DNA of 49,826 bases from assembly GCA_944390395.1 (NCBI GenBank), contig CALXPY010000005.1, positions 1 to 49,826 of the forward strand. Reading direction: 5' to 3'. The translations under genes were made by a program, and so were the position numbers. Below, one piece after another: positions 8,619-17,165 of the stretch (its first letter is position 1; each line of letters opens with the position of its first letter). This DNA comes from an uncultured Clostridia bacterium (GTDB lineage: Bacteria > Bacillota > Clostridia > TANB77 > CAG-508). The notes below the pieces were generated by a model that saw nothing but the letters and a program-made list of their open reading frames with translations, was not told the origin of the DNA and did no database searches.

Positions 8619-9041
8619 ATGATTTCTAAAAGTAAAGTTATAGTAAGATATGCGGAAACTGATCAGATGGGAATTGTTCACCATAGTGTATACCCTATTT
8701 GGTTTGAACTTGCAAGAACTGAACTTGCTAAAGAAGCAGGCTTTCCATACTCTGAAATGGAAAAATCAGGAGTTATGACACCACTTATAGAGCTTAATTG
8801 TAAATATATAAAACCTGCTCATTATGAAGATGAATTAATAGTTACCTCAAGAGTAAGTAAACTTTCTCCTGTTAGAGTTGAATTTTATTATGAAGTTTTT
8901 AATAATACAGACACTAAACCAATTTGTATTGGAACTACAACACATGCTTTAGTAAATAAGGATTTTAATATAATAAATACAAAAAAATTACACCCTGAAA
9001 TATATAGTATTTTAGAAAAAATGGTAGAAAAGGAGAATTAA
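8619..9041 (+). CDS. Acyl-CoA thioesterase, YbgC/FadM type (hotdog fold)
   Basis: Hotdog-fold thioesterase of about 140 residues, the usual length for the 4-hydroxybenzoyl-CoA thioesterase/YbgC group, hydrolysing acyl-CoA esters in the cytosol. The N-terminal RYAETDQMGIVHHSVYPIWFE contains the conserved Asp and the helix of the active site. The open frame extends to a TTG at 8595, but the ATG at 8619 is well placed behind AAAGGAGG and is chosen. It lies 5 bases before a FatA-type thioesterase gene, so the two form a small unit likely acting on fatty acyl chains. The exact substrate is unknown. Confidence 0.88.
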   Translation: MISKSKVIVRYAETDQMGIVHHSVYPIWFELARTELAKEAGFPYSEMEKSGVMTPLIELNCKYIKPAHYEDELIVTSRVSKLSPVRVEFYYEVFNNTDTKPICIGTTTHALVNKDFNIINTKKLHPEIYSILEKMVEKEN

Positions 9042-9046
9042 AATTT

Positions 9047-9778
9047 ATGGCTATTTTTGAGCATGAATATATGGTTAATATGGAAAAAATAGGTTCTAAA
9101 TCTAACCTTATTACTAATAAAGGGCTTTTAAATATCTTTCAAGATATTGGATGTTTACATTCTGATGTTGCTGGCTTAGGCATTAATGATATACCTAATA
9201 CTCATCTTTCATGGGTAGTTTTGCATTGGAAAGTTAAAGTTTTAAAAAGGGCAAAATATGGTGAAATATTAAAAGTAAAAACGTGGTCAAGATCTGCTAC
9301 TAAGGTTCATTGTTATAGAGATTTTGCAGTGTATAATCAAAATGACGAATTAATTTGCATGGCTACATCAAAATGGACTTTAACTAATATAGAGAAAAAA
9401 TCTCTGGAAAAAATTACTGATGACATTGTTGCTAGATACACACCGGAAGAAAAATATATATTTAATACTCCAGAAATTGAAAAACTAAAAGAACCAACTA
9501 ATAATCAAATTTTAACTTATACTTTTAAAGTTCCACGAAGAGATATAGATGTTAACAATCATGTACATAACTTATATTATTTAGATTATGCTTACGAAGC
9601 TCTTCCAGAAGAAATCTATAACCAACCTGAGTTTAATAATTTAGAAATAATGTATAAAACAGGCGCAAAATTAGGAAACATTGTTAATTGCTATTATTCA
9701 AATTATGATAATTCACATTTTATCACTTTAAAAAGTGAAGATAATAGTCATTTACACGCCATAATAAAATTAAGTTAG
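9047..9778 (+). CDS. Acyl-ACP thioesterase (FatA/FatB-like)
   Basis: Double-hotdog thioesterase of 243 residues, the normal bacterial length, that releases free fatty acids from acyl-ACP. The first hotdog contains LLNIFQDIGCLHSDVAG and WVVLHWKVKV. The second starts near VPRRDIDVNNHVHNLYYLDYA, where Asp, Asn and His are the catalytic-site residues. It directly follows the YbgC-like gene, and its stop codon lies inside the terminator stem. Family assignment is confident; chain-length preference cannot be read. Confidence 0.92.
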   Translation: MAIFEHEYMVNMEKIGSKSNLITNKGLLNIFQDIGCLHSDVAGLGINDIPNTHLSWVVLHWKVKVLKRAKYGEILKVKTWSRSATKVHCYRDFAVYNQNDELICMATSKWTLTNIEKKSLEKITDDIVARYTPEEKYIFNTPEIEKLKEPTNNQILTYTFKVPRRDIDVNNHVHNLYYLDYAYEALPEEIYNQPEFNNLEIMYKTGAKLGNIVNCYYSNYDNSHFITLKSEDNSHLHAIIKLS

Positions 9779-9801
9779 AGGAATTGTTTTATTCCCCTAA
9801 C
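9774..9801 (+). terminator. Terminator after the acyl-ACP thioesterase
   Basis: GTTAGAGGAAT pairs with ATTCCCCTAAC (one mismatch), followed by a T-rich tract. The stem includes the stop codon of the gene. Confidence 0.75.
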
Positions 9802-9861
9802 TTCTATTTTTTCGAACTTAATTAAATTTCTTTCTTATTTTACAAATCTGCTTAGAAAAAA

Positions 9862-10989
9862 TCAATTATTTTCTAAACTTACTATTCCTTTATCTTCTAC
9901 AAAAGTAGATACATTATACAAAAATAAAATATCTGTTATATTATTTTCTTCTATATAATCATTTAAATTCCCTGTATAATATCTAGGATCTATAAAATGC
10001 AATTCTTCAAAGTTCTGGCATAAAAATTGTGCCATTATATGTGAGTATGAATCTTTTATTAACAATAGTTTTTTTCCATTTTGTATATTGGTTTTTATAG
10101 CGACTTTCGAATTATTGCCATTTAGAAAATATGAATATTTATCTTTCTTGCTCAAATATTCTTCATTATAAATTTTGTTTGTTTCTTCGTTATCATAAAT
10201 TGCACTTTTTACAGTTCTATTATTATCATTCATATACACATATATCTTATCTTTTTCTTGATTTGGTATCTGTGCTTTTGAATCAAAAGTTCCTAAAAAT
10301 TCTTCTGAAATACATTTTCTTTCATAATTTTCCAAAGTTACTGGACTAATATTAGCTTTTTCACAGAACTTTAAATATACTAAATAAGCTCCATCACTTG
10401 TAAAATGGTGATCTGTTTTAAAATAAATATAATTTTCCTTATTTTCTTTTAATATATCTACAGTGTCTATATTTATAGTATTTTGCGTATTTTCATATAT
10501 TTTATCTATAATCTCTTCTTGATTATCAACCTCTACATTATCTGGTAATTTATCACTATTAATATAAATGGAATTTGGGACCAATGCAAAATATATTGGT
10601 ATATCAATTTTGTTTGTTAAGTTATTCATGGATTTTAGAGTGCTTTTTACATTTTTGAGTTCTTCTTCGCCGAACTCAAACTTTTCAAATAAAAATCCAT
10701 TTTTTCCTATATATACCCCATTATTTTCTTTTTTACCTAAGGCTAATTCTGTAAATGATTTTGTTTTTAACCATGCATTTCTAAACACAAAATGATCATT
10801 AATGTAATCATTTAATTCCTCTGAATATTTTCCACTTACTAAGTTTTCAAAAGTAAATTTTGGAAACTTAGCCATATATCTATTTTCTTGTTCAGAAAAA
10901 GATTTTGTTGGAATTATAAAATTTAAAACCACAAGTAAAATCCACACTGTCATGAATATTATAAAAAAACTCTTATTTTCTTTTTTCAT
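9862..10989 (-). CDS. DHHW family protein (AlgJ/AlgX-like SGNH acetyltransferase partner)
   Basis: A 375-residue protein with one N-terminal membrane anchor (about 8-28) and an extracytoplasmic SGNH-like domain. NDHFVFRNAWLK near residue 70 and FKTDHHFTSDGAYLVY near 205 are the family signatures, and LLIKDSYSH near 310 provides the likely Ser block. Proteins of this kind finish O-acetylation of secreted polysaccharides using acetyl groups passed by an MBOAT partner. That partner is encoded 60 bases upstream in the same direction. The polymer acted on (exopolysaccharide or wall polymer) is not known. Confidence 0.85.
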   Translation of the reverse strand: MKKENKSFFIIFMTVWILLVVLNFIIPTKSFSEQENRYMAKFPKFTFENLVSGKYSEELNDYINDHFVFRNAWLKTKSFTELALGKKENNGVYIGKNGFLFEKFEFGEEELKNVKSTLKSMNNLTNKIDIPIYFALVPNSIYINSDKLPDNVEVDNQEEIIDKIYENTQNTINIDTVDILKENKENYIYFKTDHHFTSDGAYLVYLKFCEKANISPVTLENYERKCISEEFLGTFDSKAQIPNQEKDKIYVYMNDNNRTVKSAIYDNEETNKIYNEEYLSKKDKYSYFLNGNNSKVAIKTNIQNGKKLLLIKDSYSHIMAQFLCQNFEELHFIDPRYYTGNLNDYIEENNITDILFLYNVSTFVEDKGIVSLENN

Positions 10990-11049
10990 ATTTACTAAAA
11001 AATTCCTTTCCTAAGGTACAAAAATTCTTTTTCAATCATAAATCCTTTT

Positions 11050-12444
11050 TTAAAATCTAAAGTATAAAAATGGATTAAATGAATCACTAACTAAGCTAGC
11101 TGTACATAGTAAAAATATTACTAAATATACTATTGAAGTTAAAGCATGTATCTTCTTTATTTTTAATTTATTTAACAACTTAGAAATTGGAACTGAACAT
11201 ATTATTCCTATTAATATTATTATAAAAAAGTTTTTTAACAAATAAATAGATTCATTATTATATAATGCAACATTTCCTATACCAAACATAGACTTTAAAT
11301 ATTCTCCTATTTTTCCTAAATCTTCGAAAGCAAATATTACCCAACTTACTAAAATCAAGAATATAGAATATAAATGTCTAAATACTGATGGTAACTTGTC
11401 CAATAATTTTAATAAAAATACTTTTTCTAATATTAATATTACTCCAAAATATAATCCCCATAAAATAAAGTTCCATGAGGCTCCATGCCATGCGCCAGTT
11501 AGAAACCATACAATTAAAATATTTCTTATTTGCTTAGGTAATCCTTTTCTATTTCCACCAAGTGGTATATATATATAATCTCTAAACCAGCTGCTCAATG
11601 TTATATGCCATCTTCTCCAAAATTCTGTTATACTTTTTGATATGTATGGATAATTAAAATTCTCATCAAATTTCATGCCAAATATTTTAGCTAGTCCTAT
11701 TGCCATATCTGAATATCCACTAAAATCAAAGTATATTTGAAGAGCAAAAGCTATAATTCCTACCCATGATAATAATGTTGTAAGCTCTCCATAATTTCCT
11801 GTTTCTATGGTATTCCATAACATTCCGACATTATTTGCAATAAGTACTTTTTTAGCAAGACCAACTATAAACCTTTTCATTCCTTCAGAGAAATTATCTG
11901 CACTTATATTTTTTGTTTCTAATTCCTCATCTACTGTTTCATATCTTACTATAGGTCCAGCTATTATTTGTGGAAATAATGTTGTATATGTTAAATAGTT
12001 ATAAAAACTTTTTTCGCATTTTACTGTTCCTCTATATACATCAATTATATATGATAATGATTGAAATGTATTAAAAGATACTCCTATTGGTAATGGTATA
12101 TTAAGTAATGGAATTTCAAAACCAGTAATAGCATTTATATTTGTTATAATAAAGTCCGCATATTTAAAGAAAAATAAAATAAGTAAGTTTACGCCAACAT
12201 CTATAAATAAATATAATCTTTTTTTCTTTTTATTTTCCCAATATTTATTTATTTTGTTACCACACCAAAAGTCCATTATTGCTAATAATAGCATAATAAA
12301 AATATACCTTATTTCTCCCCATGCAAAAAAAATAAGGCTGGCTAAAATCATTACAGCATTTTTAAATTTACTTGGTACTATAAAATATAGTAGTAACATT
12401 ATAGGTAAGAATATATATAAAAAGACCACACTGCTAAATACCAT
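11050..12444 (-). CDS. MBOAT family O-acyltransferase (AlgI/DltB-like)
   Basis: Polytopic membrane O-acyltransferase of 464 residues with about 10-11 membrane segments, the usual AlgI size. Family signatures are FNTFQSLSYIIDVYRG (about 105-120), EFWRRWHITLSSWFRDY (about 265-285) and GAWHGASWNFILWGLY (about 315-330), the last containing the invariant catalytic His. It moves acetyl groups across the membrane for polysaccharide O-acetylation and is paired with the DHHW protein downstream. AGGAG ribosome site before the ATG at 12444. Confidence is high for the family and moderate for the polymer target. Confidence 0.93.
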   Translation of the reverse strand: MVFSSVVFLYIFLPIMLLLYFIVPSKFKNAVMILASLIFFAWGEIRYIFIMLLLAIMDFWCGNKINKYWENKKKKRLYLFIDVGVNLLILFFFKYADFIITNINAITGFEIPLLNIPLPIGVSFNTFQSLSYIIDVYRGTVKCEKSFYNYLTYTTLFPQIIAGPIVRYETVDEELETKNISADNFSEGMKRFIVGLAKKVLIANNVGMLWNTIETGNYGELTTLLSWVGIIAFALQIYFDFSGYSDMAIGLAKIFGMKFDENFNYPYISKSITEFWRRWHITLSSWFRDYIYIPLGGNRKGLPKQIRNILIVWFLTGAWHGASWNFILWGLYFGVILILEKVFLLKLLDKLPSVFRHLYSIFLILVSWVIFAFEDLGKIGEYLKSMFGIGNVALYNNESIYLLKNFFIIILIGIICSVPISKLLNKLKIKKIHALTSIVYLVIFLLCTASLVSDSFNPFLYFRF

Positions 12445-12559
12445 TTTTAAACTCCTAAATATTATATTTTTTTAAATTTTACTTTTATTTTTTTATAATG
12501 TCAATAATTCATACAATATATTTGATTATATTAATCTCCAAAAAGTTTATTTTTATTTC

Positions 12560-12595
12560 AAAAAGTGTAGTTTTTATTACAAAACTACACTTTTT
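12560..12595. terminator. Bidirectional terminator upstream of MBOAT gene
   Basis: Perfect 15-bp stem AAAAAGTGTAGTTTT with AAAACTACACTTTTT and a 6-base loop, with T-tracts on both strands. It ends transcription of the pilin-like gene at 12695. The surrounding 12445-12694 holds no convincing gene; a 58-codon frame from 12685 reads through the hairpin and has no ribosome site. Confidence 0.85.
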
Positions 12596-12694
12596 TCTAC
12601 TATTATTGGCAAAGATTTTTACACATTTGCTGTCTATCTCCTTGCGAATTTCTTTTTTGTCCTTTTGATTTTTGTTTTTCTCCATTACAATTTT

Positions 12695-14383
12695 TTAATA
12701 CTTTATATACAAAGCTGCTCTATATCCAATATCATCAGAAATATTTCCTTCTCCGACTAATTGTCTTTTTGCCATATAGTCGTCAGCTCCTTTTTGATAA
12801 AATTTTCCTCCTCTTACTACATTGCTATTATTACTCTTTTCCATTGTATATTCTGAAACATTTCCTGCTATATCATATATACTATTTATTCTCCATTTGT
12901 CACTATATCCTGTTTCTTCTTTAGTATTTGGTAGACATGTATAGTCAATATGGTGTTCATTTCTCTTTGTGTAATATGCTAAATAAAATTCTTCATCCAT
13001 CTTTAAATCAGCTACTTTTTTTAATAATGAATTATTATTTTTTGCATAACCATCAAAGAAGCTATCATCAAAAACTATCTCATCTTCATATCCTTCCCAT
13101 GGATTATCTTTTGAAAAATCTGGTTGAACATTGGCTGCTTGCAAAGCATCGACTGCAATTAAAATTTCTGATTTCAAATCATCCAATGTACAATTTACAT
13201 TGTTTTTTATTTTTAAATTAAAATTTAATTCTTCATCTGTATCTAGTACTTTTGTATAGTAATAATATCTACCTTTTTTAATAAGGTCATTTCCTTCTAA
13301 TGTTATATCATTTATAATATCATCATTATCTTTTCTTCCTAATCCCACTCTTATATATGCTTTTACACTACTTTCACTCACCTTTACATTTAATTTTAAA
13401 TTCAATGTTTCTTCATAAGATGGTACTGTTTTTATTAGATTTTCTTCGGAAGAGTTATCTATTGTACTAATAATATCTATATCTCCCCCAAGAAATGCTT
13501 TTTCTATTGGATAGTTATAACTTACCCTATTTATATCTGCAAGATATTTATTTATATTATTATAATTCTGTGCAATACTTATTCCTGCTGTATTTCTATT
13601 AAAATCACTATAGTTTCCATAGTTTGTACTATTTTTTACATCTGTAGTTTTTTCTATATATTTCATTGCACTATCCCATTGTCTTCCATATACCATTGTT
13701 GATGTCGCTCCATAGTTTTGATTATCTTCTGTGTACATGCTTCTAGCATTATTCATTGCATTTTCCATTGTTATATTTGTTTCCGGTTCATAACCTTGCT
13801 TTGATACTGCTTTTCCTCCATCATTTCCTACTTCATATCTACCTATGAAAAATCCACCATAAGTTAATATACTTTCTTCTATCTTTTTTATTTCTTCTTT
13901 TGATTTTTCATCTATTTCTTCTGTATAACTATTACTACTTCCTTCATAATCTTCTCTTTCATAATTATCTACTGGTATCCATACAAATTGATCTCTTGTT
14001 TTTCTTGCTTCTTCCACATTTGCATCTGTTATTTCGTCTAAACCTTCATATATTACCCAACCTTCTGAAACTCTATCTTCTCCCGTAGCTTTTGATGGCG
14101 TAAAACCAAAAGGTATTGGTACTTTCTCTCCATCTGGATCTTCTTCTATATGTACATAATCATTATCTTCTTCTCCAAACATATCATCTAACAAATTTTC
14201 TAATTTATTGTAATCATCATCTAAAGAATTATTCATTACATTTGCTGCCTCTTGTGCTTTCCCTATTATCCCATTATCACTTAATACTACTGATATTGTT
14301 ATTGCTGCTAATATTAATAATACTACTATAGTTATTGCCAATGCAATTAGCGTTATTCCTCTTTTTTCTTTTATTTCCTTCAT
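12695..14383 (-). CDS. Pilin-like N-terminus fused to SUMF1/FGE-like domain (copy A)
   Basis: A 562-residue protein. Residues 1-45 form a type IV prepilin-like signal: short basic leader, then GITLIALAITIVVLLILAA, with cleavage expected after the Gly. The Glu usually at position 5 of mature pilins is absent. The middle holds EDPDGEKVPIPFGF and QFVWIPVDNYER, and a beta-rich insert (about 290-420). The C-terminal part has YDIAGNVSEYTME, VVRGGKFY and IGYRAALYI, typical of SUMF1/FGE-sulfatase (C-type-lectin-like) folds. It is probably a surface protein. GAGGAGAG ribosome site. It is paralogous to the gene at 22922 and carries the same leader. Function is unknown. Confidence 0.8.
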   Translation of the reverse strand: MKEIKEKRGITLIALAITIVVLLILAAITISVVLSDNGIIGKAQEAANVMNNSLDDDYNKLENLLDDMFGEEDNDYVHIEEDPDGEKVPIPFGFTPSKATGEDRVSEGWVIYEGLDEITDANVEEARKTRDQFVWIPVDNYEREDYEGSSNSYTEEIDEKSKEEIKKIEESILTYGGFFIGRYEVGNDGGKAVSKQGYEPETNITMENAMNNARSMYTEDNQNYGATSTMVYGRQWDSAMKYIEKTTDVKNSTNYGNYSDFNRNTAGISIAQNYNNINKYLADINRVSYNYPIEKAFLGGDIDIISTIDNSSEENLIKTVPSYEETLNLKLNVKVSESSVKAYIRVGLGRKDNDDIINDITLEGNDLIKKGRYYYYTKVLDTDEELNFNLKIKNNVNCTLDDLKSEILIAVDALQAANVQPDFSKDNPWEGYEDEIVFDDSFFDGYAKNNNSLLKKVADLKMDEEFYLAYYTKRNEHHIDYTCLPNTKEETGYSDKWRINSIYDIAGNVSEYTMEKSNNSNVVRGGKFYQKGADDYMAKRQLVGEGNISDDIGYRAALYIKY

Positions 14384-14499
14384 AAGTTGAATCTCTCCTC
14401 TTTCTTATTAATTTTAAATTTATTCCCACAATATGTAATAATATCTTTTTTCTTTCAAATATATCCACTAGTAAAATGTTTTGAAAAAAGCGCACAAAA

Positions 14500-14529
14500 A
14501 GAACGTCTCCTATTTATAAGAAACGTTCT
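14500..14529 (-). terminator. Leader terminator hairpin, copy A
   Basis: On the minus strand AGAACGUUUC pairs with GAGACGUUCU: 10 bp including one G-U pair, possible only for minus-strand RNA. A UUUUUGUGCG tract follows. It lies 49 bases after the leader ORF stop and 117 bases before the pilin-like start codon. Confidence 0.75.
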
Positions 14530-14578
14530 ATATTTTACATAATACATTTGAAATTTAGGTACAAAAACTAAACCTGTT

Positions 14579-14644
14579 TTATTCTCTAAAACATAGCTCT
14601 CTCTCTCTCTCTCTCTCTACAACGGCAACGCTTTCAGCTCTCAT
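14579..14644 (-). CDS. Leader peptide with Glu-Arg repeat encoded by (AG)11, copy A
   Basis: A 21-residue ORF: MRAESVAVV, then ERERERE, then LCFRE and a TAA stop. It starts at ATG 14644 behind AAAAGGAGAT with about 9 bases of spacing, inside a leader whose promoter is at 14677-14705. The repeat is a pure AG dinucleotide run, so replication slippage would change the frame. With one more AG unit (or two fewer) the frame stays open through the terminator hairpin and stops at 14455-14457. Whether the peptide itself matters is unknown. It is conserved in position and length in copy B. Confidence 0.6.
   Translation of the reverse strand: MRAESVAVVERERERELCFRE
14597..14618 (-). repeat. (AG)11 dinucleotide microsatellite, copy A
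   Basis: Eleven perfect AG units on the minus strand (CT on plus) inside the leader ORF. Copy B also has exactly eleven. No other simple dinucleotide run of this length was seen in the window. Confidence 0.95.
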
Positions 14645-14676
14645 CTTTATGTTATCTCCTTTTCATTTCTAACAAG

Positions 14677-14705
14677 ATAATACTATATTTTTATATTTTA
14701 AGCAA
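14677..14705 (-). promoter_or_regulatory. Promoter of leader copy A
   Basis: On the minus strand TTGCTT, 17 bases, TATTAT, placed about 33 bases before the leader ORF start and 55 bases after the EAL gene stop codon. Confidence 0.6.
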
Positions 14706-14763
14706 TATTTACTTATAACTGTAACATACTTTTAATGTATTTATAACAAAATTGTAATATATC

Positions 14764-16956
14764 CTATTTTACATATTTGTTTTCAAATTCTTCTTTTGGA
14801 ATTGGTTTTGAAAAATAGTATCCTTGTATATAATCACAATTTATACTCTTTAAATACTCTAACTGTTCTTTTGTTTCTACCCCCTCTGCAATTGTTTTTA
14901 ATTTCATTTTTTTAGCAATGTAAATTATATATTGAACTACATTTTCTTTTCTGTTAGTCTGAATTTGATCAATAAAACTCTTATCTATTTTTAGTACATC
15001 TAAAGGCATATTTTGTAACATATTAAATGAAGAATATCCTGTTCCAAAGTCATCTAAAGAAATATTAAATCCTTTTTCTTTTATATTTCTCATAATTTCT
15101 ACTATATCTATATTTTCTTTTAGTGTTGCACTTTCTGTTATTTCCAATTCTATATCTTTTGCACTTAAATTATATTTTTTTAATATATTCATATATTGTT
15201 CAATAAAATTGTATGAATCAAAATGTTCTTTTGAAACATTTATTGAAATTAATGGCATTCTTTTATATTTTTCTTTCCACTCTGTTAAATCTTTGCATAC
15301 TTTATCGAAAATGTATAAATCAAGTTTTATAATAAATCTATTTTTTTCGAAGATTGGTATAAACTCATTTGGAAATATATATTTTCCATTATGTTTCCAT
15401 CTAACTAGTGCTTCTGCTCCAATTACCATTTCATTCACTGCTTCAATCTTTGGTTGATAATATATTTCAAATTCATTTTTTTCAATTCCTTCTTCCATTA
15501 TACTTTCTATATAATGTTCTCTATTTAATTTTTCCTCAATTTTTTCATCATACATAGCAAATAATCTGCTATAATCTTCTTTTGACATCCTATTAGCAAT
15601 TAATGTTTTATCCAATATTTCTTTTATGCTACTTTCTTTTCCTGTTATTTTATAAATTCCCATTGATATTTTTATTAAAAACTCAAAATTATCAAATTGA
15701 ATTTTTGATAAACTACTATTTATTCTTTCTGCTGTTTTTTCTATGCTATCTTTCTCCATTAATATACAGGCAAAAACATCATTAGAAATTCTACATACTA
15801 TTTGATTATTATTAATTTCCTTTTTTAGCCTACTCCCAATTTCATATAATAATTTATCCCCAACATTATGTCCATATTGCTTATTAAATGATTTAAACTT
15901 ATCTATATCTAAAATAATAATATAATTAATTAAATTCTGCTTTAATAGTTTTTCCCCATTTTCTATAAAGAAATAATGATTTCCAAGCTTTGTTATTGGG
16001 TCTATATACGCTAAATTATATAACTGTTCCTTTTTTTCTAAATATGATAATATTACATACAATGAAATTATGAATGTTATTATTAATATAAATCCTGAAG
16101 CAATAAGTGTAGCCTCTAAAATTTTATTTAATTCTTCTGCTACTGTACTTCCTGATGTTACTATTGCCAAATACCAGTCATTTATATTAAGCTTTTGATA
16201 TATTAAAAAATAACTATGATCTTCTTTTTTAAATACTTCTTGCCCATTTGATATGTTTTGTATATTTTCTTTTATATTCATAACTTTTGTTTCAACATTT
16301 TTATCATCATAAAAGAATTTTTTTAATTCCTTATAAATATCATTACCGTTTGGTTCATTTCCTGAATTTGCTATAATTTCTCCATTTGAACTTATTATAT
16401 ATTCATAACCATTACCACTATAAATGGACTGAATAAATCTTTTTTCATATTCAGAAGTATCAACTACCAATAATATTGCAACTTTCTTTTCTCCAATCTT
16501 ACTCATTTTGGAATAAATATTTATTTCTTCATTATTAACTTTGCTTTGTCTACTTTTTGAAACTTTAACTTCTTGGCCGGATAAAAACTCATCCTTATCT
16601 TCTAATAAATCTACTACTTTTCCATCACTTGTAACTGTTTTTCCATCTTCATACATAATTGCCATTCTAGAAAATTGCTCATTTCCTGGAATATTATTAT
16701 ATATGCTAAATATCTTTTCCGCTGATATATTATTTTCTTCTTCTATTTGTTTTACTATAGAATTTAATATTCGTATATGCTCATTTATTATATTTTCTAA
16801 TCTTGCAACATCTTGTTTAGTTATTTCTTCTAAACTTCTGAATGTGTTTTTATTTATAAGAGTTCCTATATTGTTTATAAATATAAAAATAATTACAGAC
16901 ATTGCAATTAATATGGAAATACTTATTAAAAATGAAATAATGTATTTTCTTTTCAT
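14764..16956 (-). CDS. Membrane c-di-GMP phosphodiesterase: Cache-like sensor, degenerate GGDEF, EAL
   Basis: About 730 residues from ATG 16956, which follows AGGTGAA; the longer frame to 17100 lacks a ribosome site. Order: membrane segment (about 5-28), extracytoplasmic Cache-like sensor (about 40-285), second membrane segment (about 290-315), GGDEF fold, EAL domain. The GGDEF loop reads SNDVF, so cyclase activity is unlikely. The EAL domain keeps GAEALVRW, the Asn and Glu residues around INVSKEHF and LEITES, DDFGTGYSS, KIDKSF and QGYYFSKP, so it should hydrolyse c-di-GMP. It lies directly upstream of the leader and pilin-like gene, in the same direction but with a separate promoter in between. 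Confidence 0.9.
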   Translation of the reverse strand: MKRKYIISFLISISILIAMSVIIFIFINNIGTLINKNTFRSLEEITKQDVARLENIINEHIRILNSIVKQIEEENNISAEKIFSIYNNIPGNEQFSRMAIMYEDGKTVTSDGKVVDLLEDKDEFLSGQEVKVSKSRQSKVNNEEINIYSKMSKIGEKKVAILLVVDTSEYEKRFIQSIYSGNGYEYIISSNGEIIANSGNEPNGNDIYKELKKFFYDDKNVETKVMNIKENIQNISNGQEVFKKEDHSYFLIYQKLNINDWYLAIVTSGSTVAEELNKILEATLIASGFILIITFIISLYVILSYLEKKEQLYNLAYIDPITKLGNHYFFIENGEKLLKQNLINYIIILDIDKFKSFNKQYGHNVGDKLLYEIGSRLKKEINNNQIVCRISNDVFACILMEKDSIEKTAERINSSLSKIQFDNFEFLIKISMGIYKITGKESSIKEILDKTLIANRMSKEDYSRLFAMYDEKIEEKLNREHYIESIMEEGIEKNEFEIYYQPKIEAVNEMVIGAEALVRWKHNGKYIFPNEFIPIFEKNRFIIKLDLYIFDKVCKDLTEWKEKYKRMPLISINVSKEHFDSYNFIEQYMNILKKYNLSAKDIELEITESATLKENIDIVEIMRNIKEKGFNISLDDFGTGYSSFNMLQNMPLDVLKIDKSFIDQIQTNRKENVVQYIIYIAKKMKLKTIAEGVETKEQLEYLKSINCDYIQGYYFSKPIPKEEFENKYVK

Positions 16957-17165
16957 GTAAAATTCACCTAATATTAGTTTTCCATATTTTTGCCATATTA
17001 TAACTATTTTATTTTTCAAACTCATCTTTATATTTACTTTGAATATATTGTAAAGAGGTAATTTTGATTTGTTTGTTTTTATTTCTGCAAAATGTGACAA
17101 ATCTATTTATTTTTTTTTGAATATATTGTATAATATATATGTATGGAAAAGGAGAGTGAAATTTT

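Larger units (their letters stand above)
14459..14647 (-). promoter_or_regulatory. Attenuator-type leader, copy A, upstream of the pilin-like gene
   Basis: About 189 bp aligned without gaps to 24443-24631. Going down the minus strand it holds: the start of a 21-codon ORF, an (AG)11 run, a small hairpin (GTTTTA/TAAAAC), an AGGT/ACCT hairpin, a terminator stem, a T-tract and a conserved end near the pilin-like gene. The two copies differ in the terminator stem by changes that keep pairing on the minus strand, so the RNA structure appears to be under selection. It resembles no riboswitch class I can recall. Confidence 0.7.

Noticed and set aside
12512-12685. A 58-codon frame on the minus strand starting KNQKDKKEIRKEI after the pilin-like gene
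   Set aside because: It has no ribosome site and runs straight through a perfect 15-bp terminator stem; the codons are those of terminator sequence.
12695-14383. Diversity-generating retroelement target (SUMF1/C-type-lectin fold)
   Set aside because: The fold fits, but there is no reverse transcriptase, accessory gene or template repeat in the window, and the 3' ends of the two paralogues are not near-identical.
14579-14600. Resemblance of GTTTTAGAGAATAAAAC in the leaders to a type II CRISPR repeat
   Set aside because: It occurs once per leader, no spacers or cas genes are present, and it is just a short hairpin.
14459-14647. Known c-di-GMP riboswitch next to the EAL gene
   Set aside because: I could not find the conserved core of either c-di-GMP riboswitch class as I recall it; the element is built around a coding microsatellite and terminator.
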